From Candidatus Acididesulfobacter guangdongensis (GTDB lineage: Bacteria > SZUA-79 > Acidulodesulfobacterales > Acidulodesulfobacteraceae), in NCBI GenBank assembly GCA_004195045.1, contig SGBC01000002.1, forward strand, positions 124,001 through 188,000: a stretch of DNA of 64,000 bases, read 5' to 3'. The position numbers were made by a program, and so were the translations under genes. Of the stretch, positions 8,371-17,267 are shown one piece after another; the first letter of the stretch is position 1; each line of letters opens with the position of its first letter. The notes beneath the pieces were generated by a model that was not told the origin of the DNA, made no database searches, and saw only the letters and a program-made list of their open reading frames with translations.

Positions 8371-10052
8371 ACAGCAAAACAAAATATATATTTGTGACGG
8401 GAGGCGTTGTTTCGAGTCTAGGAAAAGGAATAGCTTCGTCTTCCATAGGCGCTCTTTTAGAAGCAAGGGGACTCAGTATTACTATACAGAAGCTTGACCC
8501 GTACATAAACGTTGACCCAGGCACAATGAATCCGTTCCAGCACGGGGAAGTTTTTGTAACGGATGACGGAGCCGAAACTGACCTTGATTTAGGTCATTAC
8601 GAAAGATTTACGTCGCTGTCCTTAACCAAAATTAATAATTTTACCAGCGGTCAGGTATATGACGCAGTGATAAATAATGAGAGAAAAGGTATTTATCTCG
8701 GAAAAACAGTACAGGTTATCCCGCATATTACGGACCAGATTAAAAAAAATATTATTAAAGTTTCTGAAAAAAAAGATGTTGCAATAATAGAAATAGGCGG
8801 AACGGTAGGCGATATCGAAAGTCTTCCTTTTCTTGAAGCTATAAGGCAGTTTAAATTAGATAAAGGCAGAGAAAATGTTCTTTATATACATCTTACCCTT
8901 GTTCCGTATATCAGTACCGCCGACGAGTTAAAAACTAAACCTACCCAGCATTCCGTGAAAGAACTCAGAGCGATAGGAATAGAGCCTAATATAATAATAT
9001 GCAGGGCGGACAGACTGCTTCCTGATGACATTAGAGCTAAAATTGCCTTATTTTGCAATGTAGAACAAGATGCGGTTATTACGGCAAAAGATGAAAAAAG
9101 TATTTACGATGTTCCATTAAGTTTACACAAAGAAAGACTTGACGCAAAAATTATCGAATATTTAAATATATGGGCAAAATCGCCGGATTTAAGCGCATGG
9201 TCAAAAATTTCCAACGGATTTAAAAATGTTAAAGGCTCTGTGCAGATAGGTATCATCGGTAAATATGTCGACCTTAAAGAATCATATAAAAGTTTGAATG
9301 AAAGCTTGATACATGGCGGTCTTGCCAACAATGTCTCGGTAGATATTATATATTTTAATTCAGAAGATTTTGAAGGCGATGCGGATAAAGTCAAGGAATC
9401 TCTCAATAAATTATCCTGCTGCGGAGGCATTCTTGTACCGGGAGGGTTCGGCTCAAGAGGTATTGCCGGAATGGTCAATGCTATAACATACGCAAGGGAG
9501 AACGATATTCCGTATTTTGGCATCTGTCTCGGGATGCAGCTTATGACTGTTGAATATGCCAGAAATGTTTTAGGTCTTAACGATGCGGATTCTTTAGAGT
9601 TTAATGAAAATACGCCTAATCCTGTTATCAGTTTAATGGAAAATCAGAAAAATATAGGCAAAATGGGCGGTACTATGCGTCTTGGCGCCTATCCATGCGT
9701 CCTTAAGAAAAATACGCTTGCATATAATATTTACTATAAAAACTCCAAAAAAACAAATAGCGAAAACAACAAGAATCTTGTAAAGACAAACCTTGACGGT
9801 TCAGTTTATATTTCTGAAAGACATAGGCACAGGTTTGAATTTAACAATAAATACAAAGATGTATTTAATGACGGAAAATTTGTATTTTCAGGACTTTCTC
9901 CGGACGGCAGATTAGTTGAAATATGTGAATTAGCAGACCGCAAGTGGTTTTTAGGCTGCCAGTTTCATCCTGAGTTTAAATCATCGCCATTGTCGCCGCA
10001 TCCGTTGTTTAAAGAATTTGTGGCTGTAGCCGTTAAATATAAAAAGAAATAA
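8367..10052 (+). CDS. pyrG: CTP synthase (glutamine-hydrolysing)
   Basis: Converts UTP to CTP with glutamine or ammonia, 561 residues. The N-terminal synthetase domain opens with [18 protein letters not shown] (the P-loop) and continues with [19 protein letters not shown]. The C-terminal class I glutamine amidotransferase domain has GGFGSRG, the nucleophile Cys in YFGICLGMQ (near residue 386), and the His-Glu pair in QFHPEF. An Asn/Lys-rich stretch ([14 protein letters not shown], about residue 455) is inserted before the last conserved [11 protein letters not shown] block. It overlaps dapB by four bases. CTP also feeds CMP-Kdo synthesis, which fits the kds genes that follow. Confidence 0.97.
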   Translation: MNSKTKYIFVTGGVVSSLGKGIASSSIGALLEARGLSITIQKLDPYINVDPGTMNPFQHGEVFVTDDGAETDLDLGHYERFTSLSLTKINNFTSGQVYDAVINNERKGIYLGKTVQVIPHITDQIKKNIIKVSEKKDVAIIEIGGTVGDIESLPFLEAIRQFKLDKGRENVLYIHLTLVPYISTADELKTKPTQHSVKELRAIGIEPNIIICRADRLLPDDIRAKIALFCNVEQDAVITAKDEKSIYDVPLSLHKERLDAKIIEYLNIWAKSPDLSAWSKISNGFKNVKGSVQIGIIGKYVDLKESYKSLNESLIHGGLANNVSVDIIYFNSEDFEGDADKVKESLNKLSCCGGILVPGGFGSRGIAGMVNAITYARENDIPYFGICLGMQLMTVEYARNVLGLNDADSLEFNENTPNPVISLMENQKNIGKMGGTMRLGAYPCVLKKNTLAYNIYYKNSKKTNSENNKNLVKTNLDGSVYISERHRHRFEFNNKYKDVFNDGKFVFSGLSPDGRLVEICELADRKWFLGCQFHPEFKSSPLSPHPLFKEFVAVAVKYKKK

Positions 10053-10156
10053 AATATACAGTATAACTCAGTCAAAGCAATAAAATATAATAAAATATAA
10101 TAAAATGTAATGTAATGTAAACGAACAGCTTTATTTTGTATCGCTGAATAATTATT

Positions 10157-11014
10157 ATGAATTTATCAGAAAAAGAAAACGCATTCACAAAAAATGATTT
10201 AATAGAACAGCTCGGACTTAAAAATTATAATAGCGCTTATCCGCTTATTATTGCAGGACCTTGCGTAATAGAAAGTTTTGAGCTGGTTGACCTGTGCGCT
10301 TCTTTTTTAAAAAATCTTTCAGAAGATATGTGTTTTAATTTGATATTTAAAGCGTCTTACGATAAAGCGAACAGAACTTCCATAGATTCTTTCAGAGGTC
10401 CCGGCGTCGATAAGGGGATTGAAATTCTTGCAGAAATTAAAAATAAATATAATCTTCCTATACTTACAGATGTGCATAGAATTTCAGAAATAGAAAAATT
10501 AAAAAATACGGTTGATATTATTCAAATACCGGCGTTTTTATCCCGTCAGACGGATTTAATAGTCGAATCCGCCAAAACAGATAGAATAATTAATATAAAA
10601 AAAGGCCAATTTTTAGCGCCATGGGATATGGCAAATGTTATTGATAAAATTAGAAGTACCGGAAATAATAAAATATTAATTACAGAACGGGGTGTCAGCT
10701 TCGGATATAATAATCTCGTTGTAGATTTCAGGTCTATCATCATAATGAAAGAGTTTGGAGTGCCTGTTGTCTATGATGCTACGCACAGCGTTCAGCTGCC
10801 CGGAGGATCCGGTTCATGTTCCGGCGGCGACAGAAAATATGTAATACCGCTTGCAAAAGCAGCAGCTGCTTTAGGTTCAGATGTTTTGTTTTTTGAAGTT
10901 CATCCTAACCCTCCGGAAGCAAAAAGCGATTCTGCCAATTCTTTATATTTGTCCTCTTTAAAGGATGCTTTAAAGTCTATTTTTGCAATTGCAGCAGTTG
11001 AGGATAATATTTAG
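10157..11014 (+). CDS. kdsA: 3-deoxy-8-phosphooctulonate synthase (Kdo-8-P synthase), metal-dependent type
   Basis: Condenses phosphoenolpyruvate with arabinose-5-phosphate, 285 residues. Motifs: IIAGPCVIES, FKASYDKANRTS, SFRGPG, TDVHR, DIIQIPAFLSRQTDL, DATHSVQLPGG and EVHPNPPEAKSD. Cys36 in GPCVIES is the residue that marks the metal-requiring class (as in Aquifex); the E. coli type has Asn there. The metal requirement follows from family knowledge and was not measured. It is followed 38 bases later by kdsD, the isomerase that makes its arabinose-5-phosphate substrate. The gap before it contains runs of AAAATATAAT/TGTAA repeats. Confidence 0.96.
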   Translation: MNLSEKENAFTKNDLIEQLGLKNYNSAYPLIIAGPCVIESFELVDLCASFLKNLSEDMCFNLIFKASYDKANRTSIDSFRGPGVDKGIEILAEIKNKYNLPILTDVHRISEIEKLKNTVDIIQIPAFLSRQTDLIVESAKTDRIINIKKGQFLAPWDMANVIDKIRSTGNNKILITERGVSFGYNNLVVDFRSIIIMKEFGVPVVYDATHSVQLPGGSGSCSGGDRKYVIPLAKAAAALGSDVLFFEVHPNPPEAKSDSANSLYLSSLKDALKSIFAIAAVEDNI

Positions 11015-11052
11015 GAAAACTGTCTGTTTTTATATATTAAACATCTTATATT

Positions 11053-12090
11053 ATGGAAAAATTAAATCTGAATAAATTAAATAATAAATTAGATAAACAG
11101 GATAGCAGATTTACGGATGCGGAAATTATAGCTACTGCTTCAGAGGTTCTTAAAATAGAGGCAGATTCTATTGTTAATCTTATCGGCAGGCTTGACGCCG
11201 ATTTTCAAAAAGCTGTTGATTATCTTTACAATATTAAAGGAAAAGTTGTGCTTACCGGCATGGGAAAGTCAGGCATAATTGCCCGAAAAATTTCTTCTAC
11301 GCTTGCCAGTACCGGTACTCCGTCTTTTTTTATGCATCCTGCCGAAGCCTCTCACGGAGATCTTGGTATGATAGCTTCCGATGATGCAGTTATTGCATTA
11401 TCTTATAGCGGATATACAAAAGAACTTATTTCTATATTGCCTGTAATTAAGCTTGTAGGGGCAGGCATAATATCTTTTTGCGGAAATAAAACTTCTCCGC
11501 TTTTTGAACTTTCAGATTATTTTTTCGATGTTTCAGTTGATAAAGAGGCATGTCCGTACAATATCGCTCCTACGGCAAGTACGGCGGCACAGCTTGCAAT
11601 AGGCGACGCTCTTGCAATGTGTCTGCTAAAGAAAAGAAATTTTCTTGAAGAAGATTTTGCGAGACTGCATCCGGGCGGGTCAATCGGGAAAAAGTTTTTA
11701 AAGGTTAAAGACATAATGCACAAAGGAGACGATATTCCGTTAGTAAAAGAAACAAGCCGGCTTAATGAAACAATTATGGAAATGACGTCGAAAAGGCTTG
11801 GTTTGACCGGTGTGGTTGATTCTTTAGGCAACTTAAAAGGTATCATTGTGGATGGTGATTTGAGAAGAGCTATGATAGCCAAAGAAGATGTGCTAAATAA
11901 ATCAGCGGCGGAAATAATGACGCCCGAGCCGAAAGTTATACTTGAAGATGCACTGCTATCAAGCGCTTTAAAAAAAATGGAAGATTTAAAAATTACGGCT
12001 CTTTTTGCAATAAAAACCGAAAAAAAAATGAAACCTGCGGGCGTAATACACATACATGATATTATTAAAGCAGGTATAGCGTCGTATTAA
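11053..12090 (+). CDS. kdsD: Arabinose-5-phosphate isomerase (KdsD/KpsF family)
   Basis: Interconverts ribulose-5-phosphate and arabinose-5-phosphate for Kdo synthesis, 345 residues. An N-terminal SIS domain (TGMGKSGIIARKISSTLASTGTPS, HPAEASHGDLGM) is followed by the ARLHPGGSIGKK linker typical of KdsD and two CBS domains. The SIS loop reads SYSGYT, where most KdsD proteins have S-x-S-G-E-T; the Glu-to-Tyr change is unusual but the rest of the site is intact. The first 20 residues are Asn/Lys-rich and probably flexible. Downstream lies a 224-base gap holding a dispersed repeat, then kdsC. Confidence 0.94.
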   Translation: MEKLNLNKLNNKLDKQDSRFTDAEIIATASEVLKIEADSIVNLIGRLDADFQKAVDYLYNIKGKVVLTGMGKSGIIARKISSTLASTGTPSFFMHPAEASHGDLGMIASDDAVIALSYSGYTKELISILPVIKLVGAGIISFCGNKTSPLFELSDYFFDVSVDKEACPYNIAPTASTAAQLAIGDALAMCLLKKRNFLEEDFARLHPGGSIGKKFLKVKDIMHKGDDIPLVKETSRLNETIMEMTSKRLGLTGVVDSLGNLKGIIVDGDLRRAMIAKEDVLNKSAAEIMTPEPKVILEDALLSSALKKMEDLKITALFAIKTEKKMKPAGVIHIHDIIKAGIASY

Positions 12091-12121
12091 AAACAACTTA
12101 CTATTTACTATTAATTAATAC

Positions 12122-12259
12122 TTTAATATTGCAATAGAAAATATTCATATATTTTTTTGTTTGTAAAAAAATATCAGATTTATTTTTTTGCATACGAAAC
12201 ATTCAATTTACAAAGAAAATATTTGCAAAAAAAATTAATCTGATACCTCCGAAAAATTA
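12122..12259. repeat. Interspersed repeat, copy 2 (decayed)
   Basis: The left part (12122-12147, CTTTAATATTGCAATAGAAA and on) matches 48193-48217. The right part (12210-12259, around ACAAAGAAAATATTTGCAAA) matches 1728-1775 closely. The GACACC arm has decayed to GATACC. This copy therefore links the repeats at 1.7 kb and 48.2 kb into one family. It fills most of the kdsD-kdsC gap. Confidence 0.65.
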
Positions 12260-12314
12260 TAAAATAAATTGCTAATTATTTAATTATAATTCAGCGTAAC
12301 ATAATGCAGGTCAA

Positions 12315-12842
12315 ATGAAAAATTTAAATAATGTTGATTATTCCGATATTAAAATTTTAATTTTTGATATTGACGGCATATTAACGGATGGCAAAATATA
12401 TATGTCGGAATCCGGAGAAGAAACAAAATGTTTTTTTGCTCATGACGGAGCAGGTATAAGGTTGGCAAAAAAATTCGGTATTTTAGTAGGATTTATTTCG
12501 GCAAGAAAAAGCCGTGCGGCAAAAAAAAGAAGTGAAGAATTAGGCATTGATTTCTATGTGGAAGGATGTGTCGATAAACTCAAGAGTCTGCAAAACATTT
12601 TAAATGATTATAATTTAAATTTTCAGAATGTTTTTTATATGGGCGATGATATAGTAGATATAGAACCTTTAAAATGCGCAGCTCTTTCCGCAAGCGTTCC
12701 TGAAGCTCCTGCTTATGTGAAAAACTTTGCTTCCATAACGGCAAAAAATCATGGAGGACAGGGTGCCGTCAGGGAAATGATAGATTTTATTCTCGAAAAA
12801 AAAGGTTTGCTAGATCAATTATTAAAAGAATTCAAGCAATAG
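12315..12842 (+). CDS. kdsC: 3-deoxy-D-manno-octulosonate-8-phosphate phosphatase
   Basis: Small C0-type HAD phosphatase releasing Kdo from Kdo-8-phosphate, 175 residues, the usual length. HAD motif I FDIDGILTDGK with nucleophile and acid/base Asp; FFAHDGAGIRLAKKFGI; motif II in GFISARKS (typically ISGR; here ISAR); motif IV YMGDDIVDIEPL. The C-terminus GGQGAVREMIDFIL matches the KdsC tail that inserts in the neighbouring subunit's active site. It completes the kdsA-kdsD-kdsC series. The next gene is lptC, the usual neighbour in proteobacteria. Confidence 0.95.
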   Translation: MKNLNNVDYSDIKILIFDIDGILTDGKIYMSESGEETKCFFAHDGAGIRLAKKFGILVGFISARKSRAAKKRSEELGIDFYVEGCVDKLKSLQNILNDYNLNFQNVFYMGDDIVDIEPLKCAALSASVPEAPAYVKNFASITAKNHGGQGAVREMIDFILEKKGLLDQLLKEFKQ

Positions 12843-13022
12843 TAAGTTAAATATCGATAAGTTAGCTTATATCACTGAAAAATATGGCAATAAGATGACG
12901 GATGTTTTTAATATTAAATAGCAATTGAAGCAGTAACGATTTTAACGATTCAATGAATGTTTCTATCAGCAGCAATGGCTTAACCAATATTCCTCTTAGC
13001 AATGACAATTTGATTAACAACA

Positions 13023-13595
13023 ATGATTAAAAATATTAATGTAATAAAAAAAATTTCTTTATTTATAGGTATTTTCTTTATAGTAGTCCTTACATTTTTT
13101 TTAATTCTCCATTATATAAATATAAAAGACAAATCATTTTTACAAATAAAAATTTCTAAAAATTACATAAAATTAAAAAAAATAAATTATAAATTTTTTA
13201 AACACGGCAAATTAGTTTATGAGATATTTGCAAAAAGTTTGAAATATTTAACCCCAAAAAAAAATATAATTAAACTAAAAGATGTAACTGCCGTCATATA
13301 TAATTCGGTAAATAAACCGGAATATACTATCACCGGTAATTTAGGCAGACTTAATATTAAAACTAAAAATGTAGTATTTTCTGGCAATGTTTTAGTTAAA
13401 AGCGTAAAAGGTTCGTATCTTGCGACTGATTTGCTTTATTATTTTAATTTGAAGCAAAAAATTGTAGCGCCGAACGGCATCAAATTGTCAGGCAAAAAAT
13501 ATTTTATTACCGGTAAAGAATTAACGATGTATCTTAAAAAAAATATTTTTATTATAGGTAAAGATGTAAATTTTAATACAGAAATGGTAAAATAG
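13023..13595 (+). CDS. lptC: LPS export protein LptC
   Basis: A 190-residue single-span inner-membrane protein linking LptB2FG to the periplasmic LptA bridge. One N-terminal membrane segment (about residues 10-30, ISLFIGIFFIVVLTFFLIL) is followed by a beta-rich OstA/LptC fold with repeating strands, e.g. GNLGRLNIKTKNVVFSGNVLVKS. Primary sequence is weakly conserved in this family, so the call rests on the topology, the jellyroll-like strand pattern and the position between kdsC and lptA. A 26-codon Asn-rich open frame (12953-13030) overlaps its start, but I do not consider it a gene. Confidence 0.85.
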   Translation: MIKNINVIKKISLFIGIFFIVVLTFFLILHYINIKDKSFLQIKISKNYIKLKKINYKFFKHGKLVYEIFAKSLKYLTPKKNIIKLKDVTAVIYNSVNKPEYTITGNLGRLNIKTKNVVFSGNVLVKSVKGSYLATDLLYYFNLKQKIVAPNGIKLSGKKYFITGKELTMYLKKNIFIIGKDVNFNTEMVK

Positions 13596-13653
13596 ACTTA
13601 TATTTGTGAGATTTATTAAAGTTTAAAAAAAATTATGGAGAATATATTAATAT

Positions 13654-14379
13654 ATGAAAATTTTTGAAAGCGGAAATGGCTTAGCGTATCGATTTATTGA
13701 TAATAATAACAACAATAATAATAACAATAGCAATATTGATCATTATGATAACACTAATATTAATAGCAATACCGATAAGAACAGGAACGGGCGATACGCG
13801 CTAAAATTTGTATATCGTAAGCCGTCATGGTTACGAATACTAAGCATATTAAAAGTTTGTACAGCTGCAGCTATGCTGTATTTGCTGCCTTTAAATATTT
13901 TTTTGTGCGCAAATTATGCATATGCTGCCGGTATTGCCGTTCCGGTTAAAAATGACATGAAAATGTCAAAAACTAAAATCCATATTACATCAAATTCTCT
14001 TGTGGTAAACAATAAAAAAAAAATTGCTATTTTTTCAGGCAAAGTGATAGCCATTAAAAAAAACCTTAAAATATTTTCGCACATTCTTAAGGTTTTCTAT
14101 AATAAAAAAAATAAAATTAAGCAGCTGGTAGCCATTGGCAATGTCCACATTATTAAAGGCAACGATAATATTACCGGCAGTAAAGCGGTATTTAATAATA
14201 TTTCCAAAACGGTGATTATAACCGGACATCCGTACGCCTGGTCAGGAAAAAACAAGATTACCGGAAAAATAATAGAAATGAATCTTACTACCGGAATTTC
14301 AAAAATATTGTCAGGGCAAGGACAGCGGGTTAATGCAATTATTTATTCAAAAAAATCTTTAACTATTAAAAAAAAATAA
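13654..14379 (+). CDS. lptA: LPS transport periplasmic protein LptA
   Basis: A 241-residue OstA-like protein forming the periplasmic bridge for LPS. The OstA domain begins near residue 110 (IHITSNSLVVNNKKKIAIFSGKVIAIKKNLKI) and continues with GNVHIIKGNDNITGSKAVFN, the usual LptA strand pattern. The N-terminus is odd. About 65 residues, including nine Asn in a row and a Lys/Arg-rich patch, precede the hydrophobic signal segment (LKVCTAAAMLYLLPLNIFLCANYAYAAG), whose Ala-x-Ala end fits a signal peptidase I site. An internal start is possible but no in-frame ATG lies close to the signal segment. GGAG 15 bases upstream supports the ATG at 13654 weakly. Confidence 0.85.
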   Translation: MKIFESGNGLAYRFIDNNNNNNNNNSNIDHYDNTNINSNTDKNRNGRYALKFVYRKPSWLRILSILKVCTAAAMLYLLPLNIFLCANYAYAAGIAVPVKNDMKMSKTKIHITSNSLVVNNKKKIAIFSGKVIAIKKNLKIFSHILKVFYNKKNKIKQLVAIGNVHIIKGNDNITGSKAVFNNISKTVIITGHPYAWSGKNKITGKIIEMNLTTGISKILSGQGQRVNAIIYSKKSLTIKKK

Positions 14380-14452
14380 ATCGAAGTCTATTAAAAAAAA
14401 TCAATAAAAAAATTTAATTTAACATTTAATAATTTAAATAAATAAATACAAA

Positions 14453-15175
14453 TTGTTAAAAGCAGCCAACTTAATAAAAACATTTAAAAAAAGAACCGTT
14501 GTAAATGATATAACGCTTGAAATAAATATAGGTGAAATAACCGGTTTACTGGGTCCCAACGGCGCCGGAAAAACAACTACGTTTAATATGATTTCCGGAA
14601 CTATAAAACCTAATAAGGGAAATATATTTATTAACGGCATTAATATCACTAAAGAGCCTATGTATAAAAGGGCAAGACTCGGTATCAGCTATCTGCCCCA
14701 GGAGTCTTCGGTATTCAGAAAACTCACTGCCGAAGAAAATTTGCTTGCTATTTTTGAACTGTTAAAAATTTCGAAAACTGAAAGAAATAAACGCTTAGAC
14801 GAATTAATTGAAAGATTTGGGTTAAGTCATGTCAGAAAATCAAATGTCATGAGTTTGTCAGGCGGTGAAAGAAGGAGGGTAGAAGTTGCAAGGTCGTTAA
14901 TTCTTTCGCCTAAATTTATTTTACTGGATGAACCGTTTTCAGGTATAGACCCGATAGCCGTTGAAGATATGCAGGATATTTTGTTAGAATTAAAAAAAGA
15001 ATCTATAGGGATATTAATCACAGACCACAATGTGAGAGAAGCATTAAGAATATGCGACAGCGCATATATTTTAAATGACGGTCAAATAATAGAAAAAGGC
15101 AAACCTTCGCAGATAATCACCAGTAATGTCGTGAGAAGATTTTTTCTTGGCGAAAAATTCAGTCTTGGCAATTAG
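14453..15175 (+). CDS. lptB: LPS export ABC transporter ATP-binding protein LptB
   Basis: Cytoplasmic ATPase of the LptB2FG transporter, 240 residues. Walker A GPNGAGKTT (near residue 34), LPQESSVFRKLTAEENL (Q-loop region typical of LptB), signature LSGGERRRVEVAR, Walker B FILLDEPFSGIDPIAVEDMQ and the switch ITDHNVREAL are all intact. The start is TTG (14453), giving LLKAANLIKTF; no ATG lies nearer. It precedes rpoN by three bases, the classic lptB-rpoN-hpf arrangement. The membrane partners lptF and lptG lie 6 kb away on the other strand. Confidence 0.96.
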   Translation: MLKAANLIKTFKKRTVVNDITLEINIGEITGLLGPNGAGKTTTFNMISGTIKPNKGNIFINGINITKEPMYKRARLGISYLPQESSVFRKLTAEENLLAIFELLKISKTERNKRLDELIERFGLSHVRKSNVMSLSGGERRRVEVARSLILSPKFILLDEPFSGIDPIAVEDMQDILLELKKESIGILITDHNVREALRICDSAYILNDGQIIEKGKPSQIITSNVVRRFFLGEKFSLGN

Positions 15176-15178
15176 AAT

Positions 15179-16702
15179 ATGTCGCAAATAGAATTAAAAC
15201 AAAATCTTAAATTAAGCCAGCAGCTTATAATGACGCCCCGCCTGCAATTGGCTATAAAAATGCTGGCGATGAATAATATCGAACTGTCTGAATTAATAAA
15301 TCAGCAAATTGTAGAAAATCCTATTATTGATGTTGATGTTGTAATGAACGGCGGTGAAAAAAATTATAACGAAAGCAATAATAGCGCTAATTCTGATGCT
15401 AATACTGCAGACTATAAAAAAGAATTCATTAATGATAGAGATACGGATAGTTCCGATCTGACCAGCCTAAATTCCGAAAACATACCGGAAAATATTCAAA
15501 ATTTGAATGACAAAGATGATACGTATGCAATAAATGATTACATTGCCAATTACGATGAACAGCTGTATGATTTATCCATTAACACAAATACCGATTGGAA
15601 GCAGGATAAAAATTATATAATTGAAAACACTGTTGCAGGGACGGAAACACTTTATGAATTTATTATGAAGCAGGTAAGAACGGGTGATTTTAACAATGAT
15701 GAAGTTAAACTCGCCGAATATATTGCAGGCAATTTAGATTCCGACGGATTTTTAAGAATATCTTCGGATGAATTAGAGAAATATGCCGGTAATTTAGCCC
15801 CTCTTTTAGATAATGTTTTATTTAAAATACATAAATTGGAACCTGTCGGGATTGCGACTTACGATCCCCTGTCGTGTCTTTTATTTCAGGCGGATTATTT
15901 TTTTCCTGAGGACGATTTATTGAAAAATATTATAAAAAATTATATAAAAGATATTGCTAACGGAAATTATAGCAAAATTGTTAAAGAAACAGGAAATATT
16001 TTGGAAAATGTTATTAAATCGGTCAACCGCCTTAAATCGCTTGCGCCTAAACCGGCGATAAATTTTGACAATCAGAATAATAATTATATTATTCCTGATT
16101 TATATGTAGAAAAAATAAACGGCAAATATACTGTTTTTATGGAGGATAATTATTTGCCGCCTATAAGAATAAATTCGTACTACAAAAAAATATTAAACGG
16201 CGAACTTATATCAAATGCGGTTACAAAAGATTATGTAGAAGAAAAATTAAAATCGGCTGTTTGGCTCGTTAAAAGTATTAAAAACAGAAAGGAAACAATA
16301 TTGAAAATTGCACAGTTAATTATTGATAAACAGCATGATTTTTTTGAAAAAGGCACCGGTTATTTAAAACCGATAATATTAAAAACAATAGCCGATGAAT
16401 TAAATTTACACGAATCTACCGTTTCAAGAGCAACGTCGAATAAATATATAAGTTCCCATTTAGGTGTTTTTGAACTTAAAAGTTTTTTTTCTAATTTTTC
16501 ATTCGGAGAGATTTCACCGGACAATATTATGTCTAAAATAAAACTTATCATTGAAAATGAAAAAAACTATGGTAAAATTTATTCAGATAATGATATAGTG
16601 AATTTATTAAAAATGGAAAATATTGTAATAGCAAGGAGAACTATTGCAAAATACAGAGAAATTTTAAATATACCGTCTTCAGCCAAAAGAAAAAAGAAAT
16701 AA
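15179..16702 (+). CDS. rpoN: RNA polymerase sigma-54 factor
   Basis: Alternative sigma factor reading -24/-12 promoters, 507 residues. Region I is Gln/Leu-rich (LKQNLKLSQQLIMTPRLQLAIKMLAMNNIEL). Region II is expanded into an Asn/Asp/Ser-rich acidic linker (about residues 55-145). The core-binding domain follows, then the helix-turn-helix (ADELNLHESTVSRATSNKY) and the RpoN box ARRTIAKYRE (near residue 484; canonical ARRTVAKYRE). Three AAA+ activator or kinase systems in the window and two -24/-12 promoters (33020, 62565) give it obvious local targets. It lies directly behind lptB. Confidence 0.97.
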   Translation: MSQIELKQNLKLSQQLIMTPRLQLAIKMLAMNNIELSELINQQIVENPIIDVDVVMNGGEKNYNESNNSANSDANTADYKKEFINDRDTDSSDLTSLNSENIPENIQNLNDKDDTYAINDYIANYDEQLYDLSINTNTDWKQDKNYIIENTVAGTETLYEFIMKQVRTGDFNNDEVKLAEYIAGNLDSDGFLRISSDELEKYAGNLAPLLDNVLFKIHKLEPVGIATYDPLSCLLFQADYFFPEDDLLKNIIKNYIKDIANGNYSKIVKETGNILENVIKSVNRLKSLAPKPAINFDNQNNNYIIPDLYVEKINGKYTVFMEDNYLPPIRINSYYKKILNGELISNAVTKDYVEEKLKSAVWLVKSIKNRKETILKIAQLIIDKQHDFFEKGTGYLKPIILKTIADELNLHESTVSRATSNKYISSHLGVFELKSFFSNFSFGEISPDNIMSKIKLIIENEKNYGKIYSDNDIVNLLKMENIVIARRTIAKYREILNIPSSAKRKKK

Positions 16703-16731
16703 TAAAATTGAAAATTAAAGGAGATATGCCA

Positions 16732-17256
16732 ATGGATATCGTTGTCACGTTTAAACATCTTGAACCCACGGAAGCTATAAAAAAATACGCCGAAACTAAA
16801 ATTTCAAAGCTGGAAAAGTATTTGAACGATATTATAGAAGCTCATGTAACATTAAGCATGGAAAGGGTTCAGCATAAGGAATCCGGCGCTGCGTCAATTA
16901 AGCTGGTTGCTAAAAATATTACAATAAATGCGCAGGAAGAATCCTCTGATATATATGCGGCAATAGATCTTCTGACGGATAAAGTTGAGACGCAAATAAG
17001 AAAACATAAAGAAAAATCACGGGAAAAGTTTAAAGATAGCGAACAGACAGAGATATTTATGCAAGAAATGTCTGCTCCGGATATTGAAATTATAGATAAT
17101 TATGAAATAAAGCAGATGGATTTGCATGAGGCTGTGAATAGATTAAATAAAAAAAATGAAAATTTTATAATTTTTAAAAATAAAGAATCATTTAAAAATT
17201 CCGTGCTTTATGCAAAAGATAACGGGGAATATGCAGTAATAGAAATAAATTCTTGA
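16732..17256 (+). CDS. hpf: Long-form ribosome hibernation promoting factor
   Basis: About 174 residues. The N-terminal HPF/RaiA domain (MDIVVTFKHLEPTEAIKKYAETKISKLEKY) binds the 30S decoding region. The C-terminal domain (QMDLHEAVNRLNKKNENFIIFKNKE) is the dimerisation module of the long form, which pairs two 70S ribosomes directly. I chose ATG 16732 because AAAGGAG ends eight bases before it; an ATG at 16726 and a TTG at 16708 are also in frame. It sits between rpoN and rapZ, as in many proteobacteria. Confidence 0.93.
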   Translation: MDIVVTFKHLEPTEAIKKYAETKISKLEKYLNDIIEAHVTLSMERVQHKESGAASIKLVAKNITINAQEESSDIYAAIDLLTDKVETQIRKHKEKSREKFKDSEQTEIFMQEMSAPDIEIIDNYEIKQMDLHEAVNRLNKKNENFIIFKNKESFKNSVLYAKDNGEYAVIEINS

Positions 17257-17267
17257 TAATTAATAAT

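Noticed and set aside
11517-12053. 178-codon minus-strand frame inside kdsD
   Set aside because: It is a shadow of the well-supported SIS/CBS coding sequence, with Ser/Phe-rich antisense composition.
12953-13030. 26-codon Asn-rich frame overlapping the lptC start, a possible leader peptide
   Set aside because: No Shine-Dalgarno, low complexity and no attenuator hairpin; most likely chance in a repeat-prone gap.
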